A stretch of DNA of 64,000 nt from positions 22,885,706-22,949,705 of the forward strand of contig OX377204.1 of NCBI GenBank assembly GCA_947396885.1, in the 5' to 3' direction. The DNA comes from Heligmosomoides polygyrus polygyrus. Taxonomy: Eukaryota; Nematoda; Chromadorea; Rhabditida; Heligmosomidae. The notes beneath the pieces were generated by a model that was not told the DNA's origin, searched no databases, and was given only the letters and a program-made list of their open reading frames with translations. The position numbers were made by a program, and so were the translations under genes. Shown here piece by piece: positions 1-9,315 of this stretch (its first letter is position 1; the number at the start of each line of letters is the position of its first letter).

Positions 1-330
1 GAGTCATCATACGATGCTGAGACTACTCATCCAGAACCTCATGAATAACTCAGCTCTTCTTGCACTTCTTGCTTAGCTAGGATGCTCCAGCAGGCGGATT
101 CAGCGTGCTCTTCTCCACCAGGCTACCGTATTCGCTTTTTGTCTTTAGAGGACTTTAGAAAAATATTCAACTAAAAATTCTGATCACGCGCTTGTCATGG
201 ATAGGCGCCTCACATTGACGCTTGCCTACCTCTCTTTAGCTGATACTCAGACACTGACGAAACTTATACTTCCAGATGGACCTATTGTATCTTTCCTTTG
301 GCAAATTTTTTCCAGAACTGTCAAAATTTA
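1..330. other. Unannotated stretch
   Basis: I see no coding region, RNA gene or recognisable repeat here. Confidence 0.5.
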
Positions 331-545
331 GTGTGGAGCGCAGTCGAACGATAAGCTGGCCACCGCGTTCACTCTTAGGGGATCCAACGCTCAAGTCTCT
401 CCCAGGCCAGCCAAGGCCATCAACCTTCAGACTTTGAAGAATTAGGCATCGCAAATCATCGTGTAGGCTTAACACACATTCCAATTACCTGCACGACATC
501 CAGCAAAAGTAGAGTGCATGGCGCATGTAAAAGAGGGAATGCCGA
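331..545 (+). repeat. R1 SINE-like repeat, degenerate copy
   Basis: This copy starts with the R1 head (GTGGAGCGCAGTC) and keeps R1-like text near its end (GCACGACATCCAGC, then GTAGAGTGCATGGCGCAT). The middle is heavily diverged. The antisense open frame over 236-484 is a by-product of the GC-rich repeat, not a gene. Confidence 0.6.
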
Positions 546-978
546 CCTCTAATTTTTATTGCGTCTTCTTGACTTTTTTGGTACTCATAGTTTAATATAG
601 GTTTTGTTCCGCTATTGCTGCATTATGAATAACGGAAGCGTAAAGATGACACATTGAGGAATGCGCCATACCTTCCACTTCTAGTCACTTTGTACGTAGT
701 CCTTAGCCAATGTAATGGCATACGACTAACACGTTTCTTGGCATTCCTAGACATTTAACTCCAAATGTTTTAGTATGAAGCGGTTAGGGCCTATAGAACA
801 AGTGGACCGAGTCATAGTGATTCATTTTGCTGTATATGTTCTTCAGTAACGACATTTAGCGAAGGATTTTAGTCATTTTTTAAGAATAAGACATTAGTTA
901 CATAAAGATGACATGTAGAAGACACCTGCACCAGTTGCCTTCCAGTTGGACTACTTGACCGCTTAAACGTTTCAATAC
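546..978. other. Unannotated stretch
   Basis: AT-rich sequence with no open frame of note and no repeat that I could match elsewhere in the window. Confidence 0.5.
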
Positions 979-1042
979 AGGGTGTCTCAGATAAACTTAT
1001 GATAACTTTGCTCACAGTAAAGGCACTGAAGAAGTTATAAGA
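979..1042 (+). repeat. R3 repeat, end fragment
   Basis: About 60 bp beginning CAGGGTGTCTC and ending CTGAAGAAGTTATA. It matches the reverse complement of 5235-5305, the end of the R3 copy at 4600-5305. It appears truncated by the R4 element that starts at about 1046. Confidence 0.55.
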
Positions 1043-1045
1043 TCA

Positions 1046-2310
1046 CCAGACGTTCAAAAGCCTGCCAGCCGCCAAACGTCTGGTTGGGGCTTCGCCCCAA
1101 ACGCGGAGAATAGAACACCCCGAACGTCTTCTTCTCCTCTTTAGGCCTTCTCTCATTCATCACAGTAAAAAAAAAAACTGGTTTTGCTATATAGAATGTT
1201 ATAGCGGAATAGCGCAAAACAGGTCCATCTCCTTCACTGGACCCCCTTAACTGCTCCATTATCACTGGTTCCCCTTTATTGACAGCCCTTTTCCGGTTCA
1301 CCCTTCACTGGTCCCCCTTCCCCCTTCGTCGGTCCCTACTACTGCTCCCACCTTCACTGGACCTCCCTTTACTGGTCCCCTCTTCGCCAGCCATCCTATC
1401 CTTCACCGATTACTGGTCCTAATGGTCTCCTTTTATTCATCAACCCTTTTACCGTCCCCCCTTCACTGGACCCCTTCCCCCCACTCACCGGTCCTCATTA
1501 CTGGTCCCACCTTCACTGGTAACACGTCATATGAATCCGGAACCCCTGGCGCGACAGACACCTCTTCTGAACCCGGACGCCTTTGAACAACGTAGGTGGC
1601 ATGTGTTCTCAACCCTAACGTGGTTTGCGCGACGTCGGTGACACGTCGTGTGAACGCAGGCACCTGATGAACGACGTCGGTGACATGTCTTCTCAAGCCG
1701 GACGTGCTTTACCGCGACATCGTTGACACGTCGTGTAAATCCGAACACCCCTTGCACGACATTGGTGACACGTTGTCGGAATCTGAAAAGCCTTTTGCGA
1801 CATCGTTGACACCTCTTCTGAACCCAGGCATCTGATGAACGACGTCGGTGACATGTCTTCTCAAGTCGGTCGTGCTTTGCGCGACATCGTTGACACGTCG
1901 TGTGAATCCGAACACCCCTTGCACGACATTGGACACGTTGTCGGAATCTGGAAAGCCTTTTGCGACATCGTTGACACCTCTTCTGAACCCAGGCATCTGA
2001 TGAACGACTCGGTGACATGTCTTCTCAAGCCGGACGTGCTTTGCGCGACATCGTTGACACGTCGTGTGAATCCGAACACCCCTTGCACGACATTGGACAC
2101 GTTGTCGGAATCTGGAAAGCCTTTTGCGACATCGTTGACACCTCTTCTGAACCCAGGCATCTGATGAACGACTCGGTGACATGTCTTCTCAAGTCGGTCG
2201 TGCCTTGCGCGACATCGTTGACACGTCGTGTGAATCCGAACACCCCTTGCACGACATTGGTGATATGTCATCTGAACATAGGCGCCTGTCGACAACTACA
2301 ACAGTTGACA
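1046..2310 (+). repeat. R4 composite repeat, copy A
   Basis: The copy begins with a hairpin-forming end: CCAGACGTT at 1046 is answered by AACGTCTGG at 1075-1083. A conserved block follows (CTTCGCCCCAAAC, then GAGAATAGAACA, then an A-run). Next comes a C/T-rich stretch full of CTGGTCCCC-type words (about 1300-1520), and then the 42-bp minisatellite. The same left block recurs at about 13618 and 50896. I see no transposase or RT in it, so it would be non-autonomous. Its class is unknown. Confidence 0.6.
1520..2290 (+). repeat. 42-bp minisatellite with ~165-bp higher-order repeat
   Basis: The basic unit is about 42 bp and begins GACATCGTTGACACGTC or GACGTCGGTGACATGTC. Four distinguishable 42-mers form a block that repeats with period 164-165 bp: the same variant (CATCGTTGACACCTC) starts at 1801, 1966 and 2130. 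Because the unit length is divisible by three, several frames on both strands stay open for 75-163 codons. These are not treated as genes. Confidence 0.85.
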
Positions 2311-2384
2311 ACTGGTGGCAACTACAACCCCGCCCCTCCTTTCCCCATACTTCTTCCCAGCACACTTCTTCAGCCCTTCTGTGT

Positions 2385-2434
2385 AAACACAAACACAAAC
2401 ACAAACACAAACACAAACACAAACACACACACAC
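2385..2434 (+). repeat. (ACAAAC)n microsatellite
   Basis: A hexanucleotide run of about seven units, passing into a short (AC)n run, immediately outside the probable LTR that follows. Confidence 0.9.
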
Positions 2435-2439
2435 TCTCG

Positions 2440-2953
2440 TGGTTGTGGGTCGCTCGCCTAACAACGGTCGTTCCTTGACTGGCCACGCGGTGGAGTACCC
2501 AAAACGATAATATGTTTATTCCCAAATCTGCCGCGGATTAATATGTCGATGTTGCTGACTTCTTCTTGGTCCGGAGACGTCGTGTCGCAGGTCGAATTGG
2601 CCGCGTCCGAGTTGGTTGGAGTCAGAGGGTTTCGGTACGCCAGGAGATCTAGCCGGTGGTATTGAGTCCCGCGTCCTCTTGAAAGTCCTCTTGATCGGTC
2701 GAAGGCTGGTCGCAGGTATTGAAGCTGGAGGCGACGAGTCCAGGCGACTTGAGTCGAGTCGAATCGAAGAAGGAAGGTGTCACCTCGGCTTCTTGCTGTG
2801 CTTTTATACGGTCATGGATCGAGCTCGAGAGAAGGAATGTCAACATAATCTGTAAACAACACGTCTGATCAGCAAGCAGATAACTTAAGCAAACTAAATC
2901 GTATAGAATGAAATCTCTTCTGCCATTATGTACATTCGTTGCGCTTCGCGACA
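2440..2953 (-). mobile_element. Probable solo LTR of an LTR retrotransposon
   Basis: Read on the minus strand, the block starts TGTCGCGAAGCG and ends CCCACAACCA, giving TG...CA borders over about 514 bp. It has a TATA-like TATAAAAGC (2800-2808) and, about 285 bp downstream, an AATAAA poly-A signal (2515-2520). That is the U3-R-U5 layout of an LTR. No gag/pol lies next to it and I could not find a clear 5-bp target duplication, so borders are approximate. The minus-strand 103-codon frame inside it has no recognisable domain. Confidence 0.55.
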
Positions 2954-2997
2954 CACTCACTCACCCACAGACAAACGACCGTTCTCGCTTATATAGA

Positions 2998-3410
2998 GTA
3001 GGATATGAAACCTTAAAAAATAGAAATTTTCTGACATATGAGCGGTATGGAATGCGCCACGCACTCGCCTAGGTTTTGCGTTTTACACTCGACTGATTGT
3101 GTATCGCTTGAATATTGCTGAAATTTCTTTACAAGATGGCCGAATGGATTGAATTATTGTGCTTCTTTTAAGGCTCAGAACTTAAAAACCCACTATACCT
3201 CGCGAGACATGCAGGGTGTCCTAGAGATGCAGGTACTGTTTGAAGTTCTCACATTGCTGCTAGTGAAGTTTTGGAGAATGTTTAAGACTCATATGGAAGC
3301 TCTGGGTAACGAAATTTCTGTGGCGTGTAAATAGTCAGGATTGCGCCATGCACTCCCTGAATCTTGCGCCATGCACTCTCATCTATCTCCACATGGGGAT
3401 ACTTACGAAC
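2998..3410 (+). repeat. R3 dispersed repeat, copy 1
   Basis: About 400 bp that match, in inverted orientation, the segment 4600-5305. Shared landmarks in order are AAAAAATAGAAATTTTC, GAGCGGTATGGAATGCGC, TTTTACACTCGAC, and GCTGCTAGTGAAG. Divergence is moderate, with small indels. There is no coding potential. Confidence 0.75.
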
Positions 3411-3504
3411 ATTAAGGTCACTATAAGGCAACAAAGGATTCACACAGCTGCTTAAGCCTGAGCTGAGGGTACAGAGACTATGTGCTGTATATGATGTCAC
3501 AGTT

Positions 3505-3620
3505 ACAGTATGTTTCGTAGAGACGCAACTTTGCGCCAGTCGGAACTTGAACCTGCACCCTCTGTTTCCATGACAAAATCATACGCGTTACACCATTCCG
3601 ATATCGCGGGTGAGTGCTCT
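3505..3620 (-). repeat. S1 tRNA-derived SINE, degenerate copy
   Basis: On the minus strand this reads as a decayed tRNA-like module: a TGTAACGCG A-box-like segment, then GGTTCAAGTTCCG (B box) and TGGCGCAAAG. It faces another S1 copy at about 3650-3760. Confidence 0.55.
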
Positions 3621-3644
3621 CTGGTCTTGTCACGAGGGAATTGT

Positions 3645-3762
3645 GGACGTTACACGCAATCAAACAGCGCCGGCTGCTAAATGCGTAGCTAAGCAGGGGG
3701 TGCTTGTTCGAATCCCGCCTAGCGCAAGAGTTTTGATCGGAACGAAACGCTCTGAAACAGCG
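3645..3762 (+). repeat. S1 tRNA-derived SINE
   Basis: The acceptor-stem-like end AGCGCCGG, the B box TTGTTCGAATCCCG and the conserved S1 trailer (TAGCGCAAGAGTTTTGATCG) are all present. The orientation is opposite to the copy at 3505-3620. Confidence 0.65.
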
Positions 3763-3973
3763 CGGAACAATAGTGTTATGTAAACGCAACACAGTACCAG
3801 AAGTACTGAAATATCTGAAAAAATACGAAGCTGAAAACTATGCATTGGCTAAAATTTCCAATGTGTGGAATAGTCTTGGAAGGAAAAAACACAATTTTGT
3901 TCATCGGGTCATTACACCGGCCACCGCAGGTCATTACAAACACATTCAAATTGCTCTTATGGTATTTCCTTAA

Positions 3974-3976
3974 AGT

Positions 3977-4027
<51 letters not shown>

Positions 4028-4031
4028 TTTT
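3974..4031. repeat. (TTTA)n microsatellite
   Basis: About 14 uninterrupted TTTA units. The same tetranucleotide forms the 3' tails of CR1-like elements elsewhere in the window (39280 and 47550), so this may be an orphan tail. No CR1 coding sequence is adjacent. Confidence 0.9.
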
Positions 4032-4599
4032 GTGTCGCGAATTATTGCGCTGTGTCATACATCACAACCACTTGCAATACACACTAGAACTGGCATTACA
4101 ACGCTAGCATATCCAAAGAAAGACTACAGGAAAATAAAACAATTGGATTTAAAAAAACTAAAATCAACTCTTTCGATCGCTGGTCAATAAATTTCTTAAA
4201 TCGACCGAAGGACATCTGAAGCACAATATCTCTCAGCAGCGGTCGAAAAACTCGAATGGATGTGAACGAAGAAAAATTTGACCGGATGTCGCATTGGAGC
4301 TCTTCGCAATAGGATCGGTGGCTCCTAGGTAACCATATCTTGCTCTGTTAGGTAATACCGAAAAAAAGTCTTAAGCTTTTATTTGTACTCTGCCGTCAGT
4401 ATTTTGAACATCAGCACATGGTCGGATTTGATTCTTTTACTGCTTAGACAGGCGCAACTGTGCAGCTCGGGATTCACCAACGGGTACGGAGGCATAGCCC
4501 ACCCCAAAACACCGCATTTCACACTCGACTGTGCTAAATGCTTATCACAACCTTGTAACTACTTGGCCAGGTTATGGTGTGCTGTGCTTCTTTTGACGA
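4032..4599. other. Unannotated stretch
   Basis: Only short open frames without recognisable domains; nothing supportable. Confidence 0.5.
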
Positions 4600-5305
4600 C
4601 TAGAACTTGAAAATCGCGTGAAGGATACATGCCATGAGTGTTTCTTGATTGCATAAATTAAATGTGAGCAGAAACCCCATTTTCCAAGACGGAATCTGTG
4701 AACTGATGAAGCAACATTCAATCCCAATGGAAACGGCAATCGGCGTAGCTGCAGCTATTGGCCGATGAAAACCGTTTAAAGAAGCGCAGCACAGGATAAT
4801 GTGGCCACGTAGTGGCAAGATTGTGACGAGCATTCAGCCCATGCACAATCAGTCGAATTTAAAATACAAGGATTCAGGCGGGTGCATGCCGCAATCTCTA
4901 CTATTTACACGTCACATAAATCTCGTTACCCTGTGCTTTCATATGGGTCTCAAACATCTTCGAATGCTTCACTAGCAGCGATGTTGGAAACCTTTAAACA
5001 GTACCCGCATTTTTGGGATACCCCGCATTTTTCGCAGCCATAGTGTGTTTTAAGTTTCCAACCTTAAAAAAGCCCCCATTCAGTCGAAACGGCCTTTTTG
5101 TAAAGAATTTATAACAAGCATTCAAACGAAACACAATCCGTCGAGTGTAAAATGCAAAATTTCAGATGAGTGCGTAGCGCATTCCATACCGCTCGTAGGC
5201 CTGAAAATTTCTATTTTTTAGGCTTTCATGCTAGCCTCTAACTTCTTCAGTAGCTTCACTGTGAGTAAAGTTATCACTTTTCAAACTTAGAGGCACCCTG
5301 TACTT
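4600..5305 (-). repeat. R3 dispersed repeat, copy 2
   Basis: This is the longer R3 copy. On the minus strand it begins CAGGGTGCCTCTAAG, has CTCACAGTGAAGCTACTG, and then follows copy 1 (2998-3410) landmark by landmark. Together the two copies form a large imperfect inverted repeat around a roughly 1.2-kb spacer. Confidence 0.7.
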
Positions 5306-5797
5306 CATCGAGAAACCGTGGTGGCTTTTAGTCCTTACTGACTGGCTGACTTTGGCTGGCTATTTAAGAACTTTTAAGAATGACTTTACTCCTTCAACCA
5401 CAACCTTACAAAGCTTCCAGGAAATGGCGAAGTAGATGAGATTGATGGTCGCATCACTGTCTAGTGGAACTTCCGTCCAAAGATCCTCTCCAACAAGCGA
5501 CTTCTCCTCCTCTAGAAGCGATTAATGGTGGCTGTTTATGGCCATCAAGGACGAAATTACCTACTCGCCAAACACACCTGCGCGTCCCGTGAGCTCCGAC
5601 GGAACCCACCCGTGATTGGCATCAAATCAAGCTCCATCTCCCAACCAGCTGCCCCATTCCGCTGCCCACACTCACCTGTGCCGCCAACGCGGCGTTTTTA
5701 TCTGCTAGTTTGTTGGCGATTTCTGTTGTTGTGCACGTTTCTCTATCCCCTTAGACTTTGGCCTTACGATTAGATGTCCCTTCGTGCTGTCTGTTGG
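5306..5797. other. Unannotated stretch
   Basis: An 82-codon plus-strand frame (5525-5773) is hydrophobic at its end but has no recognisable motif. I do not call it. Confidence 0.4.
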
Positions 5798-5965
5798 CTA
5801 CCGTTCGAAATGCATGGAATAGCCAGAGGCTTTTCCAATCTGGTCTGAACAAACAGCAGGCCGCACAGTTGGAGCAGGAACTGGAAATGAGAATGAAGGA
5901 TCGCCATACCCCAGTTTGGAATGATCTTTAGGGTGCTCATGGACTTCTAGAGTCAAGGAGTTTGT
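5798..5965 (-). CDS. Possible terminal exon of an unrecognised gene
   Basis: A minus-strand frame starts right after a good splice acceptor (TTGTATTCAG, AG at 5967-5966) and ends at a stop at 5798-5800. It would encode about 55 residues rich in P, S and G (for example SFSFPVPAPTV, SGYSMHFER). I recognise no family and no upstream exon. It could equally be a chance frame in intergenic DNA. The only support is the acceptor and the non-repetitive composition. Confidence 0.2.
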   Translation of the reverse strand, partial: TNSLTLEVHEHPKDHSKLGYGDPSFSFPVPAPTVRPAVCSDQIGKASGYSMHFER

Positions 5966-6034
5966 CTGAATACAACAACAACGGGTGAAGGACAAAGTCA
6001 GGCTCTAATCGTTCCGTTTAGGGAGCTTATGTCA

Positions 6035-6145
6035 CCCAACTTCTACGAAATACGGAGGCATAACTAGTCTCTCCATAATGACTTGCGGTGGCCAACTGAG
6101 CAAGTCAGTGTTTTCCCTTCCTAGACAAATTAGCACGTTATTTAG
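6035..6145 (-). repeat. R1 SINE-like repeat, fragment
   Basis: The R1 core word ATGACTTGCGGTGGCCA and the following AAGTCAGTG...TTCCC segment are recognisable. The rest is decayed. Confidence 0.55.
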
Positions 6146-6314
6146 GTTTTGCTCTGATTGATGGCACTCACGTGGTTGTTTTCTACGTTGTATCCTAAAA
6201 CTAAGATGACTGGACGTGTACACTTTACTGTGTCAGGTGAAGGTCCGTTCGAAGCAGTGCAGCAGTCGCATTTAAAGACAAGGATTAGAGAATAGGAACA
6301 GCGTTAATCACTCC

Positions 6315-6460
6315 CTTTGTGGGTTGCGCCATACATTCTACTTTTTCGGAATGTCGTGGAAGCGAATGATGGCGCACATTTGACCTATACAATGAATTGC
6401 GGTGTCTAGCCAACGGAAAAGTCAGCACTCTAACCTTCCCAGAAAAATCAGCACGTTGTT
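6315..6460 (-). repeat. R1 SINE-like repeat, fragment
   Basis: Minus-orientation R1 landmarks: GCGCCATACATTCTACTT, GGAATGTCGTGGAAGCG, then ACAATGAATTGCGGTG and AGAAAAATCAGCACG. It is strongly diverged. Confidence 0.6.
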
Positions 6461-6614
6461 CAATCTGTGTATCGCCGATTGGAAGCTGTCAGGCGGTTGT
6501 GTTTCACAGTATCACCTCGAATTGGGGTAATGAAGCTCTGATACCTTGGCATGTCACTCATTATGGTGGCTTCAAGGCAGTGCGTCACAGCCAAACTATA
6601 ATCCCACCATATAT
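6461..6614. other. Unannotated stretch
   Basis: No feature recognised between the R1 fragment and the R4 copy. Confidence 0.4.
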
Positions 6615-7995
6615 AAAAGAGTAAGCGGTGTGTCTGTCCTTCCGTCTTTCCGTGCGTCTGTCCGTCTGGACTTTCGTAAACGTTGAGTATAGCCATCCGG
6701 GTTCAGGCGTGGTGTCACCTACGTCGTGTTGAGGGGGGTCAGAAGACGTGTCGCCGACGTCACGCAAAGGGCGTCCGAGTTCCGAACATGTGTCATCGAC
6801 GTCGTTCAACAGGCGTCTGGATTCAGAAGACATGTCACCGCTTGCAAAGGACGTCAGGGTTGAGAAGAGGTGTCACCGATGTCGCGAAAGACGTGTCCGG
6901 ACTCAGACGACGGGTCACCGATGTCGCGCCTGGGGTTCCGAATTCACACGACGTGTCAACGATGCCGCGCAAAGCACGTCCGGCTTGCGAAGACATGTCA
7001 CCAACGTTGTTCAACAGGCGTCTACGTTCAGAAGAGGTGTCACCGATGTCGCGTAAAGCGTGTCTGAATTCAGACGATGTGTCACCGCGTGCAAAGGATG
7101 TCAGGGTTGAGAAGAGGTGTCACCGATATCGCGAAAGACGTGTCCGGACTCAGACGACGGGTCACCGATGTCGCGCCTGGGGTTCCGAATTCACACGACG
7201 TGTCAACGATGCCGCGCAAAGCACGTCCGGCTTGCGAAGACATGTCACCGACGTTGTTCAACAGGCGTCTACGTTCAGAAGAGGTGTCACCGATGTCGCG
7301 TAAAGCGTGTCTGGATTCAGACGATGTGTCACCGCGTGCAAAGGATGTCAGGGTTGAGAAGAGGTGTCACCGATATCGCGAAAGACGTGTCCGGATTCAG
7401 ACGACGGGTCACCGATGTCGCGCCTGGATTCCGAATTCACACGACGTGTCAACGATGCCGCGCAAAGCACGTCCGGCTTGCGAAGACATGTCACCGACGT
7501 TGTTCAACAGGCGTCTACGTTCAGAAGAGGTGTCACCGATGTCGCGTAAAGCGTGTCTGGATTCAGACGATGTGTCACCGCGTGCAAAGGATGTCAGGGT
7601 TGAGAAGAGGTGTCACCGATATCGCGAAAGACGTGTCCGGACTCAGACGACGGGTCACCGATGTCGCGCCAGGGGTTCCGGATTCACACGACGTGTTACC
7701 AGTGGAGGTGGGACCAGTAATGGGAGACCGGTGAGGGATGGGGGTCTAGTAAGGGGGACCGGTAATAATGGAGGAACCAGTGAAGAGGGGACCAGTGGAG
7801 GTGGGACCAGCAACGGGGACCGTTGAGGGGGAGGGGGGTGGAGGTGGTCCAGTGAAAGGGACCGGTAGAAGGTTGACCACTGAAGAGGGACCAGGTGAAG
7901 GGGGACCGGTGAGGAAGGGACCAGTAATGGGGACAGGTGAGGGGGAGGGGTCCAGTGAAAGGGGGACCGGAGAGGGGGAGGGGCTGGTACATGGA
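6615..7995 (-). repeat. R4 composite repeat, inverted copy with minisatellite
   Basis: This is the same composite as at 1046-2310 but reversed. A GTCTGTCCTTCCG-type simple-sequence edge comes first (about 6630-6680), then the 42-bp minisatellite (6700-7697), then a G/A-rich tract of GGACCAGT/GGACCGGT words (7698-7990). That tract is the complement of the C/T-rich tract of copy A. I could not identify the hairpin end in this copy, so the outer borders are approximate. Confidence 0.55.
6700..7697 (-). repeat. 42-bp minisatellite with 246-247-bp higher-order repeat
   Basis: A marker variant (GTCACCGCGTGCAAAGGATG) starts at 7081, 7328 and 7574, with a variant form at 6834. Spacings are 247, 247 and 246 bp, so the array is about four higher-order copies of six ~41-42-bp subunits. 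Successive higher-order copies differ by only a few bases, which indicates recent unequal exchange or conversion. Open frames of up to 249 codons run through it in more than one frame and are judged non-genic. Confidence 0.9.
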
Positions 7996-8374
7996 CATAC
8001 CGAGATGCAAGTGGTGGTGGCCGTTAACAACAAAGCATGACGGTGGAAAGCTTACAATGACAGACCTCCAAATAGGAGATTAAGCAGTATGTGCGGTAGA
8101 ATAGGTGCGTTAAAACCACATAAAATGTATGGCGCACGCCTACTAAAGATGCTGTGCTGAACCATTGTCGTGCTCGACAAAAGTAGCGTTATAGAATGCC
8201 TAAACATAAGCTTTGATTTAAATGCTTCAAAAAGGGAGCAAATGAGAAGATGGTTCACAAAAGGCTTCAGATTGATGAGACATTAATCAACGATACTAAC
8301 TGATCGCCTCATTTCTCACAAGTGATCCCTACTCTATGGCTCCATAAGATGAAATTATCCAAAGAGGAATCTTT
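7996..8374. other. Unannotated stretch
   Basis: AT-rich, with no supported feature. Confidence 0.5.
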
Positions 8375-8876
8375 TTAAGTGTCCCTTGACTTCATTCTAA
8401 TTAGGCTTATAAAGAAGGTTGTCCACCATACAGCTTTTTCTCCGGAACACGCTTTCAATCTCAGCTACACGAGAGCGAAAGTTCTAGTTAGATGGAAACA
8501 TGCGTTTGTAACTCCCAATTCAAAGAAGCTTCCGCTAAATAAGCCTGGAAACTACAGATTCGTTAATATTACCCCAATATTTGCGAGAACTTTCTAAAAG
8601 ATTTTTAAGAAGCACATATTATTGAAGCTTAAAACCAACATAGTGATCTCCAGCATGGCTTTATGAATGGTCGATCGGTGGAAACTGCTCTGTTTACATC
8701 TACCCAATGACTGCACGAAGGCAGCTGAAGAGAAGAAACGCACTGATGTTGTGTACTTCCACTTTTCAAAGGCATTTGAGAAGATACCGGTGGAGAAATG
8801 AAGGCAGTGGGAATTCCACCCTTGAGTAATTCGTTTCGAAGGTTTCTGTCAGGTAGAAGGTTAAGATGAGGTGCCA
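8375..8876 (+). pseudogene. CR1-like non-LTR reverse transcriptase, decayed fragment
   Basis: An open segment at 8379-8597 ends with residues typical of the N-terminal part of a CR1/jockey-type RT domain: a WKHAFVTP block, then KPGNYRFVNITPIFARTF. Downstream, with frameshifts and stops, come a QHGFMNGRSVETALF block and a VVYFHFSKAFEKIP block. These correspond to the next conserved RT motifs, the second being the first catalytic-aspartate motif with D replaced by H. The order and spacing are those of one RT. No endonuclease and no 3' tail are attached. Confidence 0.7.
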
Positions 8877-8923
8877 ATACTCTGAGATATATTCTGCGTT
8901 TAGCAGAATATATCTCAGAGTAT
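8877..8923. repeat. Perfect hairpin, 21-bp arms
   Basis: The 21-nt arm 8877-8897 is exactly complementary to 8903-8923 around a 5-nt loop (GTTTA). It lies at the broken edge of the CR1-like RT relic and is not part of any RT motif. Confidence 0.9.
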
Positions 8924-9124
8924 CTCAGTAGCAGCAAATAGGTGTATTGTTCCCGATCTTATGCCTGTGGAATTAAATGACATTAGGCAATAACGCAGTA
9001 TCATGCGAGAGAGGTGGGAAAGGTGGAGGAACAGTGCAACTAGTACCTTCTATCTAGAGAACCACAGCGTCGAAAAACACTGGCTTCTTGTAGAATTTTT
9101 ATTCCCCCAGATTTTCAACTCACC

Positions 9125-9313
9125 ACCACACCCATGCTGCGCCTTATTGTTCGTATAATAAGCGCTCTCTCTACCTAGAATATACCATGACAATACTCCC
9201 AGACATAGTGACTAACAGCGCAATCTATGATGCTAAACTCACACCAATTTGGTGTTCTGCTCAAGGTCGCTCACGTATTCTCATGAAAATGAGATGACGA
9301 GGGTGCAAGTAAG
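9125..9313 (+). pseudogene. BEL/Pao-like pol fragment (left of mariner)
   Basis: This segment matches, in reverse orientation, the longer BEL/Pao fragment at 12641-12955. It encodes a diverged SAIYDAKLTP...GRS.ILMKMR stretch like that copy. It runs up to the TA where the mariner at 9316 is inserted and resumes for at least nine bases after it (AAATAAGTG). Confidence 0.6.
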
Positions 9314-9315
9314 TA

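Noticed and set aside
1520..2290. Regularly spaced direct repeats resembling a CRISPR array
   Set aside because: The units are contiguous 42-mers without unique spacers, in a eukaryotic genome and with no cas genes. It is a minisatellite.
6683..7826. Open frames of up to 249 codons in the 6.7-7.8 kb array, and similar ones at 1.5-2.5 kb, rich in C/R/H
   Set aside because: They are translations of a 42-bp tandem repeat in several frames on both strands. There are no start context, splice or domain signals.
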